This document shows positions 1 to 10,900 of a stretch of 64,000 nucleotides of DNA, piece after piece. The stretch spans positions 3,121,001 through 3,185,000 of the forward strand of contig NZ_LT859959.1 in the NCBI RefSeq assembly GCF_900176205.1, in the 5' to 3' direction. The notes under the pieces are model-generated. The model worked only from the letters and a program-made list of their open reading frames with translations, had not been told where the DNA came from and did no database searches. The translations under genes were made by a program, and so were the position numbers. Position 1 is the first letter of the stretch, and each line of letters opens with the position of its first letter. The DNA comes from Bradyrhizobium sp. ORS 285 (lineage in GTDB: Bacteria > Pseudomonadota > Alphaproteobacteria > Rhizobiales > Xanthobacteraceae).

Positions 1-1
1 C

Positions 2-1378
2 GAGCTGTCGCTGGACATGTCGCGCGTCTCGTTCATCGGACGCCCCGGCGCCGGCGAGTTCCTCGAAGGTATCAATTTACGCGAGGAGGGCTTCAATCGC
101 TGGCTTGCTGCGATGCGGCTCGATCCTCAGCAGATCTATGGGCTGTTCAGCACCAGGTCGCAGCCACCGCCGCCGCCGGTTCTGCCGCTGATCGCCGTGC
201 TGCCCTTCCGAACTCTCGGTTCAGGCCTCGAGGGGCAGGGCGATGCCTGGCTCGGTGATTGGCTGGCGGAGGAGGTCTGCCGTTCGCTCTCGCGATCGAA
301 CCTGATCTCGGTCATTTCGCATTGGTCCAGCCGGGCGCTGGACCAACGCCGTATCGACATCGCCGCAGTCCGCTCGCTCTTGGGGGCGGACTATTGCGTC
401 GTCGGGACATCCCGCGTGACCGGCAACGAGATCGTGCTCGATGCGGATTTTCTCGACGCGGCGTCGGGACGCATTCTGTGGACGCGCCAATTCACAGGTC
501 CGGCCAGCGACTTTCTCAACCGCTCCGCCGAGGGTATCGCGCAGATCGTCCGCGCGGTCGGCCGCTCGATCGCCGACGATGCCATGGTGCATGTTGCGGG
601 GCGAAAGGTCACGGATCTCGAAGATCACCGTCTCCTGGTCGCAGGGGTGAGCCTCATGCACCGACCCGCACTGCGCGACTTTGCCCGCTCGCGGGAGCTG
701 ATCGAGGAGGCGAGGCGGCGGGCTCCCAACGCAGCGGAAGTCCATGCGTGGTTTGCCAAATGGCACGTGCTCAGCGTCTTCAACCGATGGAGCAGCGATG
801 CCGCGCGGGACACTCAGGTGGCCATCGACAGCACGGCGCGGGCGCTGGACATCGACCCGGAAAGCGCGTTCTGCATGACCATTGACGGCTTCGCGCACAA
901 CAATCTGCTACGTCGCATGGACATCGCTGCCGCCCGTTATGACGCCGCCCTGCAGCGCAATCCCAACGACTCACTCGCCTGGCTGATGAGGGGGGCGCTG
1001 CTCGCCTTCTCCGATGAACCGGCCGCCGCGGTCGTCGCGGCCGAAAAGGCACGGCGGCTCTCGCCGATGGATCCGTTCCGATATTACTACGAGTCGCTGA
1101 GTGCCACGGCGCTGTTCGCGGCCGGCCGTTACGCGGAAGCGCTTGAACTCGCAGACCGGTCGCTGTCGCGGCATGACCGCCACATCTCGACGCTGCGGGC
1201 CAAGGTCGCCTCATTGCATTGTCTCGGCCGCTCGCAGGAGGCGGGGGCCGCCGCGCGCGAAATTCTCCGCCGACAACCGGACTTCACAGTCGCCGGCTAT
1301 CTTCGTGGGCATCCGGCAGGCGATCACGAGTTTGGACGGCGCGTCGCCGCCGCGCTGAGGGGGGCGGGCATTCCGTAA
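2..1378 (+). CDS. SARP/TPR-type transcriptional regulator, C-terminal part (5' end outside window)
   Basis: The frame is open to the first base of the window, so the visible 458 codons are the C-terminal part of a larger protein; the first internal ATG is at 17. The opening stretch (FLEGINLREEGFNRWL) resembles the bacterial transcriptional activator domain of SARP-type regulators, which normally follows a winged-helix DNA-binding domain. A proline linker comes next, then a FlgO/adenylate-cyclase-like module starting at IAVLPF with GADYCVVGTSR, and finally TPR-like helical repeats to the end. This layout is common in alphaproteobacterial regulators. It ends 21 bp before the next gene in the same direction, so it may control the unusual block downstream. 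The regulator call is inferred, because the DNA-binding domain is not in view. Confidence 0.7.
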   Translation, partial: ELSLDMSRVSFIGRPGAGEFLEGINLREEGFNRWLAAMRLDPQQIYGLFSTRSQPPPPPVLPLIAVLPFRTLGSGLEGQGDAWLGDWLAEEVCRSLSRSNLISVISHWSSRALDQRRIDIAAVRSLLGADYCVVGTSRVTGNEIVLDADFLDAASGRILWTRQFTGPASDFLNRSAEGIAQIVRAVGRSIADDAMVHVAGRKVTDLEDHRLLVAGVSLMHRPALRDFARSRELIEEARRRAPNAAEVHAWFAKWHVLSVFNRWSSDAARDTQVAIDSTARALDIDPESAFCMTIDGFAHNNLLRRMDIAAARYDAALQRNPNDSLAWLMRGALLAFSDEPAAAVVAAEKARRLSPMDPFRYYYESLSATALFAAGRYAEALELADRSLSRHDRHISTLRAKVASLHCLGRSQEAGAAAREILRRQPDFTVAGYLRGHPAGDHEFGRRVAAALRGAGIP

Positions 1379-1399
1379 AAGGCAACTGAGGGACCGGAT

Positions 1400-2479
1400 A
1401 TGAGTCAATCGGGTGGCATGGGTGGCATGGGCGGCATGGGAGGCATGGGAGGCATGGGAAGCCTCACCGCCACCGGACTCGGCACTTTCCTCAGCGCCGG
1501 CGTCGACCCAGTCTACGACCCCATGCTTGTGCAGGGCCTGCAGATTACCGAGCAGGCGATCACGCATGTGGCCAACGGCGGAGCTGAGCCGGGCCACCCG
1601 CAGGAACTGCGCTTCTCGTGCGCCGGCAATATGGGGCTCTGGGCCGATTGGGTGCGGGCGTCGCTCTATCTCACGGACTTCATGCGCCACTTCGACTGGT
1701 CGGTCGGCGGGCACGACAAGTGCGTGTCGCTGAGCTATGGCGGCAAGAGCTTCTATACAATTCACAGGCCGGATATCGCCGTCTTCGAACAGCAACTGAA
1801 GCTGATGCGGAATTATCTCGATCAGCGCCCGGATCGAACGCCGGAAATCCTGACCCAGCTCGGCTTTCCGACACCCTATTTCGTGATGTTGCTCGGGCTG
1901 CAGACCGGCACTAACAACCATACGTTTGAGCTGATCACCATCACCCAGGTCATCGCTGCTCATGTCGCGATGGTCGCCAAGCACCACCTGGCCTGCCGGC
2001 GTCCCGACCGCATCGGCCATCAGGTGATGCCGATGATCCCGACGCCGGCGCATGGCAGCTTCCCGAGCGCCCATGCCACCGAGGCGTTCGCCGTCGCCGA
2101 GGTGCTCAACGGCTTGGTCGAATTCCAGAGCGGGCACTATGGCGACTACAAGAAGCGACAGGCCCTGATCAACAAGCTCGCCGAGCGCATCGCCGTCAAC
2201 CGGACGGTCGCGGGATTGCACTTCCCGATCGACAGCTGGGCGGGTGCGATCCTCGGTCGTGCCATCGGACAGATCGTGCTGGCAAAATGCGGCCGCGGTG
2301 ACGAGGTGCAAGGCTACAGCTACGACGCCCATGACGGCGATTTCTCCCTCACGGAGTTCGCGAAGGGAGCCAACGATCCTCTCGGCGTCAAGAAGGCGGA
2401 TCCATGCAGCGTCTCGTCAAGCGACTTGTTTCGCTGGCTGTGGGACAGGGTTTGCGACGAATACACGTTCGCGAGATAG
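1400..2479 (+). CDS. PAP2 / vanadium-dependent haloperoxidase-fold protein with N-terminal GGM repeat
   Basis: 359 residues. The three phosphate/vanadate-binding motifs of the PAP2-haloperoxidase superfamily are present: K194-x6-R201-P202, PSAH with H225, and NRxxxGLH (R268 to H274) followed by FPID. The spacing and the soluble character, with no run of membrane helices, fit the bacterial vanadium-haloperoxidase-like branch better than membrane lipid phosphatases. Such enzymes either oxidise halides with peroxide or hydrolyse phosphate esters, and sequence alone does not decide which. The N-terminus has five Gly-Gly-Met units and no signal peptide. The start at 1400 is supported by a GAGGGA site 6 bp upstream, although several in-frame ATGs lie in the repeat. 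The next gene begins 8 bp after the stop. Confidence 0.85.
   Translation: MSQSGGMGGMGGMGGMGGMGSLTATGLGTFLSAGVDPVYDPMLVQGLQITEQAITHVANGGAEPGHPQELRFSCAGNMGLWADWVRASLYLTDFMRHFDWSVGGHDKCVSLSYGGKSFYTIHRPDIAVFEQQLKLMRNYLDQRPDRTPEILTQLGFPTPYFVMLLGLQTGTNNHTFELITITQVIAAHVAMVAKHHLACRRPDRIGHQVMPMIPTPAHGSFPSAHATEAFAVAEVLNGLVEFQSGHYGDYKKRQALINKLAERIAVNRTVAGLHFPIDSWAGAILGRAIGQIVLAKCGRGDEVQGYSYDAHDGDFSLTEFAKGANDPLGVKKADPCSVSSSDLFRWLWDRVCDEYTFAR
1412..1456 (+). repeat. Five tandem 9-bp repeats encoding Gly-Gly-Met
   Basis: Five in-frame copies of GGN-GGC-ATG follow codon 4 of the haloperoxidase-like gene. Third-base differences among the copies (GGT, GGT, GGC, GGA, GGA) mean they are not perfectly identical. 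The array encodes (GGM)5, reminiscent of the flexible GGM tail of GroEL, and could change length by slippage. Confidence 0.95.
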
Positions 2480-2487
2480 GCCGAGCC

Positions 2488-4686
2488 ATGACAGAGAACG
2501 ACCCGTCCGATGCTCGTGCTCAAGAGCCGGAGTCGGCGCCGATCTATCTCAGCCCCTATGAGGCCTGGAATTTCGGCCCGGGGCGGCCCTATGCGTTTCC
2601 CGCGATCCGCGACCAAGCCGAGTTCATTACGGCCGTCACCGAGTTGAAACGGGACGACGTCGCTGTGACCGAGGCGACGACGATGGACGCCGTCGCGATG
2701 GAGCGCATAGCGTGGCACCCGACCTTGTGGAGGGAACGGGAACTGTCGTTCGTTCCCTTCGTCGTGCGCAATCCGCTCGGGCGCATCGAGGATGCGGGCG
2801 ATCTGGCGCAGCTGCTCGATCTCGGCCTCAAGCAACTGAACAACTTGGCCTTCGTCAACATCGGTGCCAAACGAGCTCGAATCGCGTTTCCGGTGCCACC
2901 GCGGGCCATGCACAGCGACCAAGATCGCGACCCATCAGGGCCCGCCTGGAAGCCCGACTCCGGACTGCGCGATCGGATCGGGAAGGACCCGCAAATCACC
3001 ATCATGGCGGTGATCGACGACGGCCTCCCATTCGCGCATCGCAATTTCCGCGACGCAAGCGGAGCGCGGACGCGGGTCGAGTTCTGCTGGCTGCAGGCGG
3101 CGGACGCGCTCAAGGAGCAGCACAGCGTCCTCTTTGGCCGCGAATATATTCGTAGCGAGATCGAGGACTACATCGCACGCTACGGCGATGACGAGGATAC
3201 CCTTTACTGCATGGCCGGGGCAACAAGCGACGCCGAGGATCTCGGCAGCCTGATCGACCGCCACGCCACCCACGGTGCCCATGTCATGGACCTGGCAACG
3301 GGTTACGCGCCTGAGCGCGACGAGGTCCCGCCCGAGGCGATACGCATCATAGCCGTGCAACTGCCGAATACGATTGCCTGGGACACTTCGGGTTTCGGAA
3401 AGGACATGTATGTGCTCTCAGCGATGCACTACATTTTCGAGCGCGCCGACCGCATCGCCGCCGGCTATGGGATCGAGCGGGCGCGGCTGGTGATCAACTT
3501 CAGCTATGGTTTCTCCGGCGGCCGGCACGATGGCGGCACTGAACTCGAGGCTGCGATCGACGAACTCGTCAGGATTCGCCGGGCGAAAGCGCACTGTCCC
3601 ACCGCACTTGTTCTGCCCGCGGGAAATACGTTTCTCGATCGGCTGCACGCCCGTGTCAGGGAGGTCGACTTCAGGGACGGCGAGGCGCGACTCTATTGGA
3701 GGATCCAGCCGAACGATCGCACGCCGAGCTATCTCGAGATCTGGTTTGCCGGCAACTTCGACACCAGGGGGTATACGATCGAGCTCCGAGATCCCTGGAA
3801 GAAGATACGTCAGACCATCCCGATCACGGCAAATCAGGGGTTGAACAGACAGGACCCTGGTGATCCGAGACGCGTCGCGAGCCTTAAGAACGAACGCGAC
3901 CAGCCGATCGGTCAGATCAGTGCTGATTATCACCGCCGGGACTGCTGGCGTGTGCTCGTTGTCCTGGCCCCTACGGAGCCCGACGATCAATCTCTGCCGG
4001 GCATCGAGGCCGGCAAATGGACCATCGTCATCAAGCGAGACGGGACTGCCGCACCGCTCGATCATCCGATCGAGTGCTGGATCCAGCGCTCGGCGGATCC
4101 CGAGAGCCTGCGCTCCGGCAGCCGGCAAAGCTATTTCGATCATCTCGATGACATCCGCTACACGGATGAAGGCGACCTGAAGGAGACCGATACCGACAAT
4201 TGTGCCGTGCGGCGGTTCGGCAGTTTGAACGGGCTGGCGACGGGAAAGACAGCTCTCGTCGTGGCCGGCTACCGGCTTGCCAATGGATTGGGATCGTCGC
4301 TCAAAGAGGTTTGTCCCGCCCGCTATAGTTCGGCCGGGACGGAGAGCACGAGGCAAATCGCGCGGGGCATCGATTGCGCGTCGATGTCCGATCGCTCCCG
4401 GGTGCTGCCGGGGACGTGGGCTGCCGGCGTGCGCAGCGGCTCGCTGTCGCGGGTGCAGGGAACCAGCACGGCGGCTCCGTTTGTGGCCCGTCAACTCGTC
4501 ACGACCTTTGTCACGGCGACTGAGGCATCTGTTGCGGCGGCTGAGGGCAACAACTATCTCGGCCTGTTGTCTGGCGACACGAGTCCCCTGAACCCGCAGA
4601 CGAGAACGCGGCTTGGTACCGTGCGGGTCGAGCCGCATTGGCAGCCCGGCCTCGATCCGAAGCCGTCCAAAGCCAGCTCCGCGTGA
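2488..4686 (+). CDS. Subtilisin-like (S8 family) serine protease with a large insert
   Basis: 732 residues from the ATG at 2488, which is 8 bp after the upstream stop. An in-frame ATG at 2404 would overlap the haloperoxidase-like gene by 76 bp and is less likely. Subtilase motifs appear in order: Asp in AVIDDG (D177), His in THGAHV (H262), the oxyanion Asn in LPAGN (N380) and the nucleophile in QGTSTAAP (S660). About 280 residues separate N380 from S660, far more than in ordinary subtilases, so a domain of roughly 200 residues, apparently beta-rich, is probably inserted. There is no signal peptide and no evident propeptide, which suggests a cytoplasmic role or export by an unusual route. Its position beside two giant proteins makes it a candidate for processing them (inference). 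Confidence 0.85.
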   Translation: MTENDPSDARAQEPESAPIYLSPYEAWNFGPGRPYAFPAIRDQAEFITAVTELKRDDVAVTEATTMDAVAMERIAWHPTLWRERELSFVPFVVRNPLGRIEDAGDLAQLLDLGLKQLNNLAFVNIGAKRARIAFPVPPRAMHSDQDRDPSGPAWKPDSGLRDRIGKDPQITIMAVIDDGLPFAHRNFRDASGARTRVEFCWLQAADALKEQHSVLFGREYIRSEIEDYIARYGDDEDTLYCMAGATSDAEDLGSLIDRHATHGAHVMDLATGYAPERDEVPPEAIRIIAVQLPNTIAWDTSGFGKDMYVLSAMHYIFERADRIAAGYGIERARLVINFSYGFSGGRHDGGTELEAAIDELVRIRRAKAHCPTALVLPAGNTFLDRLHARVREVDFRDGEARLYWRIQPNDRTPSYLEIWFAGNFDTRGYTIELRDPWKKIRQTIPITANQGLNRQDPGDPRRVASLKNERDQPIGQISADYHRRDCWRVLVVLAPTEPDDQSLPGIEAGKWTIVIKRDGTAAPLDHPIECWIQRSADPESLRSGSRQSYFDHLDDIRYTDEGDLKETDTDNCAVRRFGSLNGLATGKTALVVAGYRLANGLGSSLKEVCPARYSSAGTESTRQIARGIDCASMSDRSRVLPGTWAAGVRSGSLSRVQGTSTAAPFVARQLVTTFVTATEASVAAAEGNNYLGLLSGDTSPLNPQTRTRLGTVRVEPHWQPGLDPKPSKASSA

Positions 4687-4924
4687 GCCTTTCAATTCAC
4701 GCTTATCTCACGCACGAGTTTCTCTTCTCCTTGGTAGTCTCTCCTTAAGCGCACAGGACCGTTGCGTCCGATGTCCCGGCGAGCCGCGGTCGTTCTCGGC
4801 TTCCCGCGGCGCCGGCGGGCGACCCAGCTCCTGATCGTCCTCGTCACGAGGCCGCGTGCCGCGCGACGTTCGTCGAAGGCGTAGGAAGACGCAGCGATCA
4901 GTCCTGCGTCCGAGGGAGGTAGGC

Positions 4925-7900
4925 ATGGCGAAGCTGGCGGCGCGCTTCCTGAAAGTTCAAGGCGAGCACCTGGTGGAGGTGACGCGCCTCTTGGTGGATG
5001 ACGGCGGGCACACCGTCTTCAGGCCCGCAATCGCTCTGCCGTTCTCGTTTGCGGTCGTCGAATTGTTCGATGGAAGCGAGGACCGGCGCCGCCTGCGGAT
5101 GCGCGGGATGAACGGACTGCTCTATCGCGGTGACGGCGGCGGGCTCGAGATGCAGCTCGACGTGCCGTTTCCAGCGGTCGTGTTCAAGGATATTCCACCC
5201 AGCAAGACTGATATCGGCCCGGACTTCGCCTGCATGATCGGCATGAGGTTCGCGCCGGCGCTGTTCGGCGCTGACGGTTCGCTGCGCATCGATCACTATC
5301 ATCTGGAATACCGAACGTGGAAGCCCGGCGGCGGCGCCGGCGACGCCCCGCCTCATGACGAGGCGCACTATCAGGATGCGGCGGGCAACCCGAAGCCGAT
5401 TTCGCTCAAGCAGCTGACGGAGCGGGCCGCAGAGCGGAGTGTCGAGCTGAACATCTTCGGCACCAACGCCGACGTCGATCTCACGAGCGGCGACTATCCG
5501 CTGCTGGCGGACCTCTTCCGCAACGGGGGGCGGATCGAATTCGAGGATCGCAGTGCGATTCCGCCGCAGGACTCTCCGGACTTCAAGTTCGACAAGCCGC
5601 GCGCGGTCGGTGTGAAACCCATCGGTATTAGAGCCACGGCGCAGGACGCAGCCTCGACATCCTGCTCCATCGCAGCAGTCGTCGATATCGGTCCAAAGGC
5701 GGCAGCAGTCGATCAGGCTGATCTTCGGTTCGACGATTGTCTGCTCGCGACCGGGACCAGCGTTCGCGATCGAATCTCGATCGAGCTGATCCAGGATGGC
5801 GCCAACGATGGCTTGCTGGGCGTGGGCGTCTCCCGCGACCCTAACCGCTACTGTTGGTATGTGCGCGCGCGCCCGGTGCCAGCGACGATCTTCTCCACGA
5901 TCTGGAACGAGCGGATCGCAAAGCCCTATCTCGACGCCCTGCGCATCACCGATGACGCGCGCGACCTTTCCTTCGTGCCGCTGCTGGAGAACATCGGGCC
6001 GGTCACGCCGGGCGGGACGCTGCCGGCCTTCGACCTCGCCTTCGATCTGGTGCAGCAGCGGCAGGATCGCAAGGCATCCCGCCTGTCGTCTCCCGTATTG
6101 ATCGGCTTTCGCCCTCACGACGCCGAGCGCAGCGAATTCGCCGCTGATGCGATCTTCCCCGGACTGATCAACCATGACGGCAACATGGTGCGGCGCCGGC
6201 TGAAGGTGACGATCGAACGCCAGCCGCTGAACGAGAGCTTCGAGTGGTTCGACATCGCGCAGCGCAAGCCCGGCAGCCAGCCGACCATCGTGGTCACGCT
6301 GGAAACGGCGGAGGGTCTGACCTCCGGGCTCATCGGCGGCAAGGTGCGGCTCGGCGCGCTCGACCTCGATGTTCCACACGCAGCGAGTGGCGAGCAGGGG
6401 CAGATCCGAATCCGCTACAACGTGACTTTCGATCCCGCCGATCCGACGCGCGGCGGTATGCTGGGAGCCGAAAAGGATCCGAAGGGTGTCGCCGGCCGCG
6501 CCCGTCTGCCACGTCGCGGCGAGGCGCTGCCACGCGTCGCCGCTCGCATCGACCGGTTCGATCTGCATGGGGCGTTGCCCGGGTCTCAGGATCCGATCCC
6601 TGATGCCGGGCGGGCCTTCGATGCCGTCCTGGACGAACTCGCACGCGCGCCAGCACAGGCCATTGGTTCGACGGATCCGCGGCAACGACAGATTCAGCGC
6701 GAGAAGCAGATCGCGGCAGATCTGCAGCGCGAGGCCGCGGTGGTCCTCATCGACGACGCGCCTGCAACACCAGCTGATACGCCGTTCTTTCTTCACGGCG
6801 AGGAGGTCACCCGCACCAACCGCAATCGCCAGCTCAGCCTGACGCTGCACCGGAGGGCCACAAAAACGCGAACTGAGGCTTACCGAACCATCGTCATCGA
6901 TCGTGAGCCGATGACGGTGGCGCTCATCGATGTTCCGGCGTTCGAGCTCGACAGCGAGGATGTCGCGGAGAATGACGGCGAGATCGCCAACTGGCAGACT
7001 TCCGAGCTCGCAGGCTCGTATTGGGACATCGCCAGGATCTCGGACGGCTTCGATCTGTTTCTGCCGCCGCAGGCCACCGGAGAAGCCGCTGAAAAAGGCC
7101 ATCCATGGCCGACGATTTCGCCCCGCGGCTCCGAGCAGACGATCGATTTCCGGCTCGGCACGGCGGCCAGGCTGCGCCTGCGATCGTCCTACTTCAAGCA
7201 GCGTTATGCCGAGGCGCCTTGGAATCTACGCCGAATTCTGGGCTATGCCGGGCAGCGCGCGCCCGGCGCCGGCCTCGACAGCGCACGTTTCGAGTTTCTC
7301 TACGGATTGGCGTCGCGCTTGACGGCTCCGTCGCTGCGCCTTGCTGAGCTCGGCTCGCGCATCGGCGGCGTGCGTGATCCGCTACCGGCGCGTCCGCGCG
7401 GGATCACGCGGTCGCTGCTCGACGGCACCGAAACGCAGGCCGGCCCATCCCTGCAGCCGCTGGTCGAAGCTGAGCTGTATGACCGTTTTCGCGACGTGTC
7501 CGCGTCCTTCACCAAAGCCTGGAATACCCGCGTCGGTGTGTTCGAGGCCTATCGCGACGGTCATGATGAGCCGCTCTCCGTCGAAGACCAGTCGCCCGAC
7601 AAGGTCGCGTTTGTCCTGCGCGTGCCCGGAGCGGAGGCGAGCCCTGCGGACCTCGATCCGGAGCCATGGAATCCGGACAGTGGCTCGACGAAGCTCAAGG
7701 GCGGCGCCACCTGGGGATTCGAATCGAAGAACATCCACGCCGAGGTGATCGCCAGGCCTTCAAGCACCCGTGGCCAGATCATCAATCCGTCCTTCTCTGC
7801 CCTGGGAGGCTCCGGCTTCGTTCGGGCGTTCTTCGCCAACGGCAAGACGCGCATCGTGTCGGACACCAGCTTCGGCCGGACACATAGTTATGCAGTCGAG

Positions 7901-10900
7901 CGGATCGGCCGGATCGCGCGACACTGGAACGTCGCCAAGCACGTCATCGTCTACGAGCGTACCGTGCTGCCGCCGGATCAGTTCGCTGCGCAGCAGGCCG
8001 GGCAACATCTTGGCCGGCCGGTGCTGCGCAAGGTGCGCGAATATGTCGACATCCTCGAGCCCGAACGGCGGTTTCCGGAGGCCGGCGCCAACCTGAAGAA
8101 GCGGGCCTTGTATGAGGCCTGCGTGTTCCGCACGTTGCGGATTCCGGTTGATAGCCGCTGGGGGCACGACGTCCCGGATGGTTGGGTCGTGCCGCTGTGG
8201 CACGAAGGTGAGGACCCGGATATCTACCCGAAGCCGGATATCCGCCTGCATTGCACCGGTGCTCACACCGATGCCGCCGCGGCGATCGCTGCGCGAAGCG
8301 CCAAGCCGCAGCAGTTCGTTTTCTTCACCTCGACACGCCCAGAGGATGGCGACAATCCCAATCTCTGGCCAGCGCGTGAAGGCGTCGATTTCGACAACAG
8401 GCCGCCGCCTGCGCCGGCGGGGACGCCGGGTCTGGATTCGGGCGACCCGGACGCTCCGGCGGCAGACGACATCATGCACGACCCGCTGCATGAGGGCGGC
8501 ACCTTCGACATCGACAGCGACGGCGCTGCGGCCAATCTGGTGGCGACGCGCAGCAGCGGCGAACCGATCGCGGCCGTGCTGCAGACCATCACGGTGTCGC
8601 GTGGACAGCCGACCGGCGTGTCGGGCGGCGCGGCCGGCCAAGCCCTCGCTCTGCGCCAAGAGCTCGAGCGCATCCTTGCCGAGGCGCGCGGGTTGGACGC
8701 GATGCTGGACGGAGTGCTGTCGCAGAGCCGCGGCGTGCTCGGCAATCTGCTCCGCGTCGTCAACAAGACCCGACCGGAGATCGAGGCCGCCCTGAATGTG
8801 GAGATCGACCGCCTTGGCGCCATCAAGCCGGTCATTCACCGTGAGGCTGCCAAGGTGCGTGACGCGATCAACGCGGCGGTCGCTCGTGCCAAGGCAAATC
8901 TCGCCGCAGCCAGATCCGGATGGACCGACGCGGCGGATGTGGTGGAAGCTCGTCTCAAGCGGGACATCGAGAACGCGCTTCTGTCACGTCTCGATGGGCT
9001 GGAGAAAGAGCTCGAAGCGGTGGTGGCGCGGGTCGATGAGTTCCTCGCCTCCGACGCGCCCGCGCAAACGGCCGAGGTGCTCGCGCGACGCATCGAGGAG
9101 ACGCTGGCTCCGGTCCGTCTCACCATCTTCAGTGCGCTCAACGTGGTGGGAGAAGCGCTCGCCCGGCTTGATCGGAGCATCGCGACGTTTCGCGTCGAAA
9201 TCGCCGCCGCACGCGACCTCGTTGAACAGGAGGGAGCCGTCCTCAACAGCAGGATCGGCGCGCTGGCGACGCCATCGGATTTCCATTCGCTGGTCACGCT
9301 CTACGAAAGCTATCACGCCAAGGCGCTGACGAGCCTCGATGCCGTCGACAAGGTCGCGCGACGCGGCCTGCCGCGGGAGATCAAGGATCGCAAGCTGTTT
9401 GCGGCCGGAGCCAAGACGCTTCTCACGGTGCTCGCTGACCTCCGAACCAGCATCGTCCAGCTCCACGATGTCGCGCTCGGAGAGGTCGCGCGCAGCAGCG
9501 CATCGATCGAGACCGCAAAAGCCGTGATCAATCGCGCCGTCGGTGACACGGTCGCGCAACTGAGCGGGACGGCCTCTGCCATGCAGGCTCTGACCGATGC
9601 AGCCGCGGGGCTGACGGCAGACGCCGAGTCGGCGCTCGCGAATTTCCGGTCTGGCCTGCAGGCGGATTATGACGGCACCATGGATCGCATCCACGAGATC
9701 TGCCGCAAAACGGCATCCGGTGTCGGCGCAATCAAGGACGACGTGAGGAAGGCGCTACGTGACTTCGCAACGCGCGCCGGGAACCTGAAGACCAGGGTCC
9801 ATCAGGCCGCCGATCAGGTCCTGAAAGCCATTGCAGGATTGCTCGACGAGGTCGGTGTCGCGATCGGAGTTCAGGAGCAGAAGCTCGACGCCGCGCTCGA
9901 TGAGGCCGCAACGGCTGCCAGGACGACGATCGGCACTCTGGAAGCAACGCTCGTCGCAGCCGTCGACGATGTGATCGCCAGGTTGAAGGGGCAGGCCGGC
10001 AACCTCGCCGGGGCGATCGCCAACGCATCAGACCGGATCAAGCAGGGCGCCGCCGATCTGGCGCAGGGCCTTCGCGACAAAGTTCCGCCGGATCTTGCCG
10101 ACGACGTCCGTGTCCTCGAGGAGGGCTACAAGCGTTTGTCGAACGCGCCAAGCTTCCAGAACCCGAGCGAGACGCTCGCGCTTATCCGCGCCGCCGGCTC
10201 CGCGCCGATCCTGCCGAACCTGAAATTCAACCGCGAGCGCATCGCATATTTCTTCGACGATGCGCGGGAGGCGGTGCAGAGCTCGCCGGTCGTCGGGCTG
10301 ATGAACCGCATGGGCGACGATCTCAAGGCGCTCGGCATTCGCGTGCCGACCAACGAGTTTCTCGACCGGCTGATTCCCAAGGGCATGGAGAACTATGATT
10401 TCGGGAAGCTGTTTCCGGACCTCGGCGGGTTGAAGCTCGATGGGTTGTTCAAGAACGTTCGTCTGCCGTCGCTGAATGACAATGTGAAGGTGACCCACGG
10501 CTTCGACAAAGCGAGCCTCACTGCATGGGCAAAGGCGGAGGCGAGGGCGCCGTTTCCGAGCCGATCGGAGGTGTTCGAGATCGGCCCGCTCAAGCTGTCG
10601 GTTGTCGGAGCGCGCTTCGATGCCCTGGCCGACCTCGCGGTGGGACTGGATGGCATCACCCGGCGCACCACCAAAGGTGAGGTGGTGGGGGATTGGGAGC
10701 TTGCCTTCAGCGGCACGCCGCTGGTGACGCTGGAGCAGACACGCGTCTTCTTCGAGAATGGACAGGGCCTGAACGTCGATATCGATCCGACCCGCGTCCG
10801 TCTCGACAAGGCGATCAAATTCCTGTCCGACCTGATCAAGTCGTTCAGCGAGCCGAACTCCGGCTTCTTTATCGAGATGCTGGAGGATGGTGGCGCGCCT

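Noticed and set aside
1412..1456. Short tandem repeats considered as a CRISPR-like array
   Set aside because: The units are 9 bp without spacers and are in-frame codons of a gene.
4898..7102. A 734-codon open frame on the minus strand opposite the first giant gene
   Set aside because: It is Arg/Leu/Asp-rich with no recognisable domain and lies wholly antisense to a well-supported gene; long antisense frames are common in GC-rich DNA.
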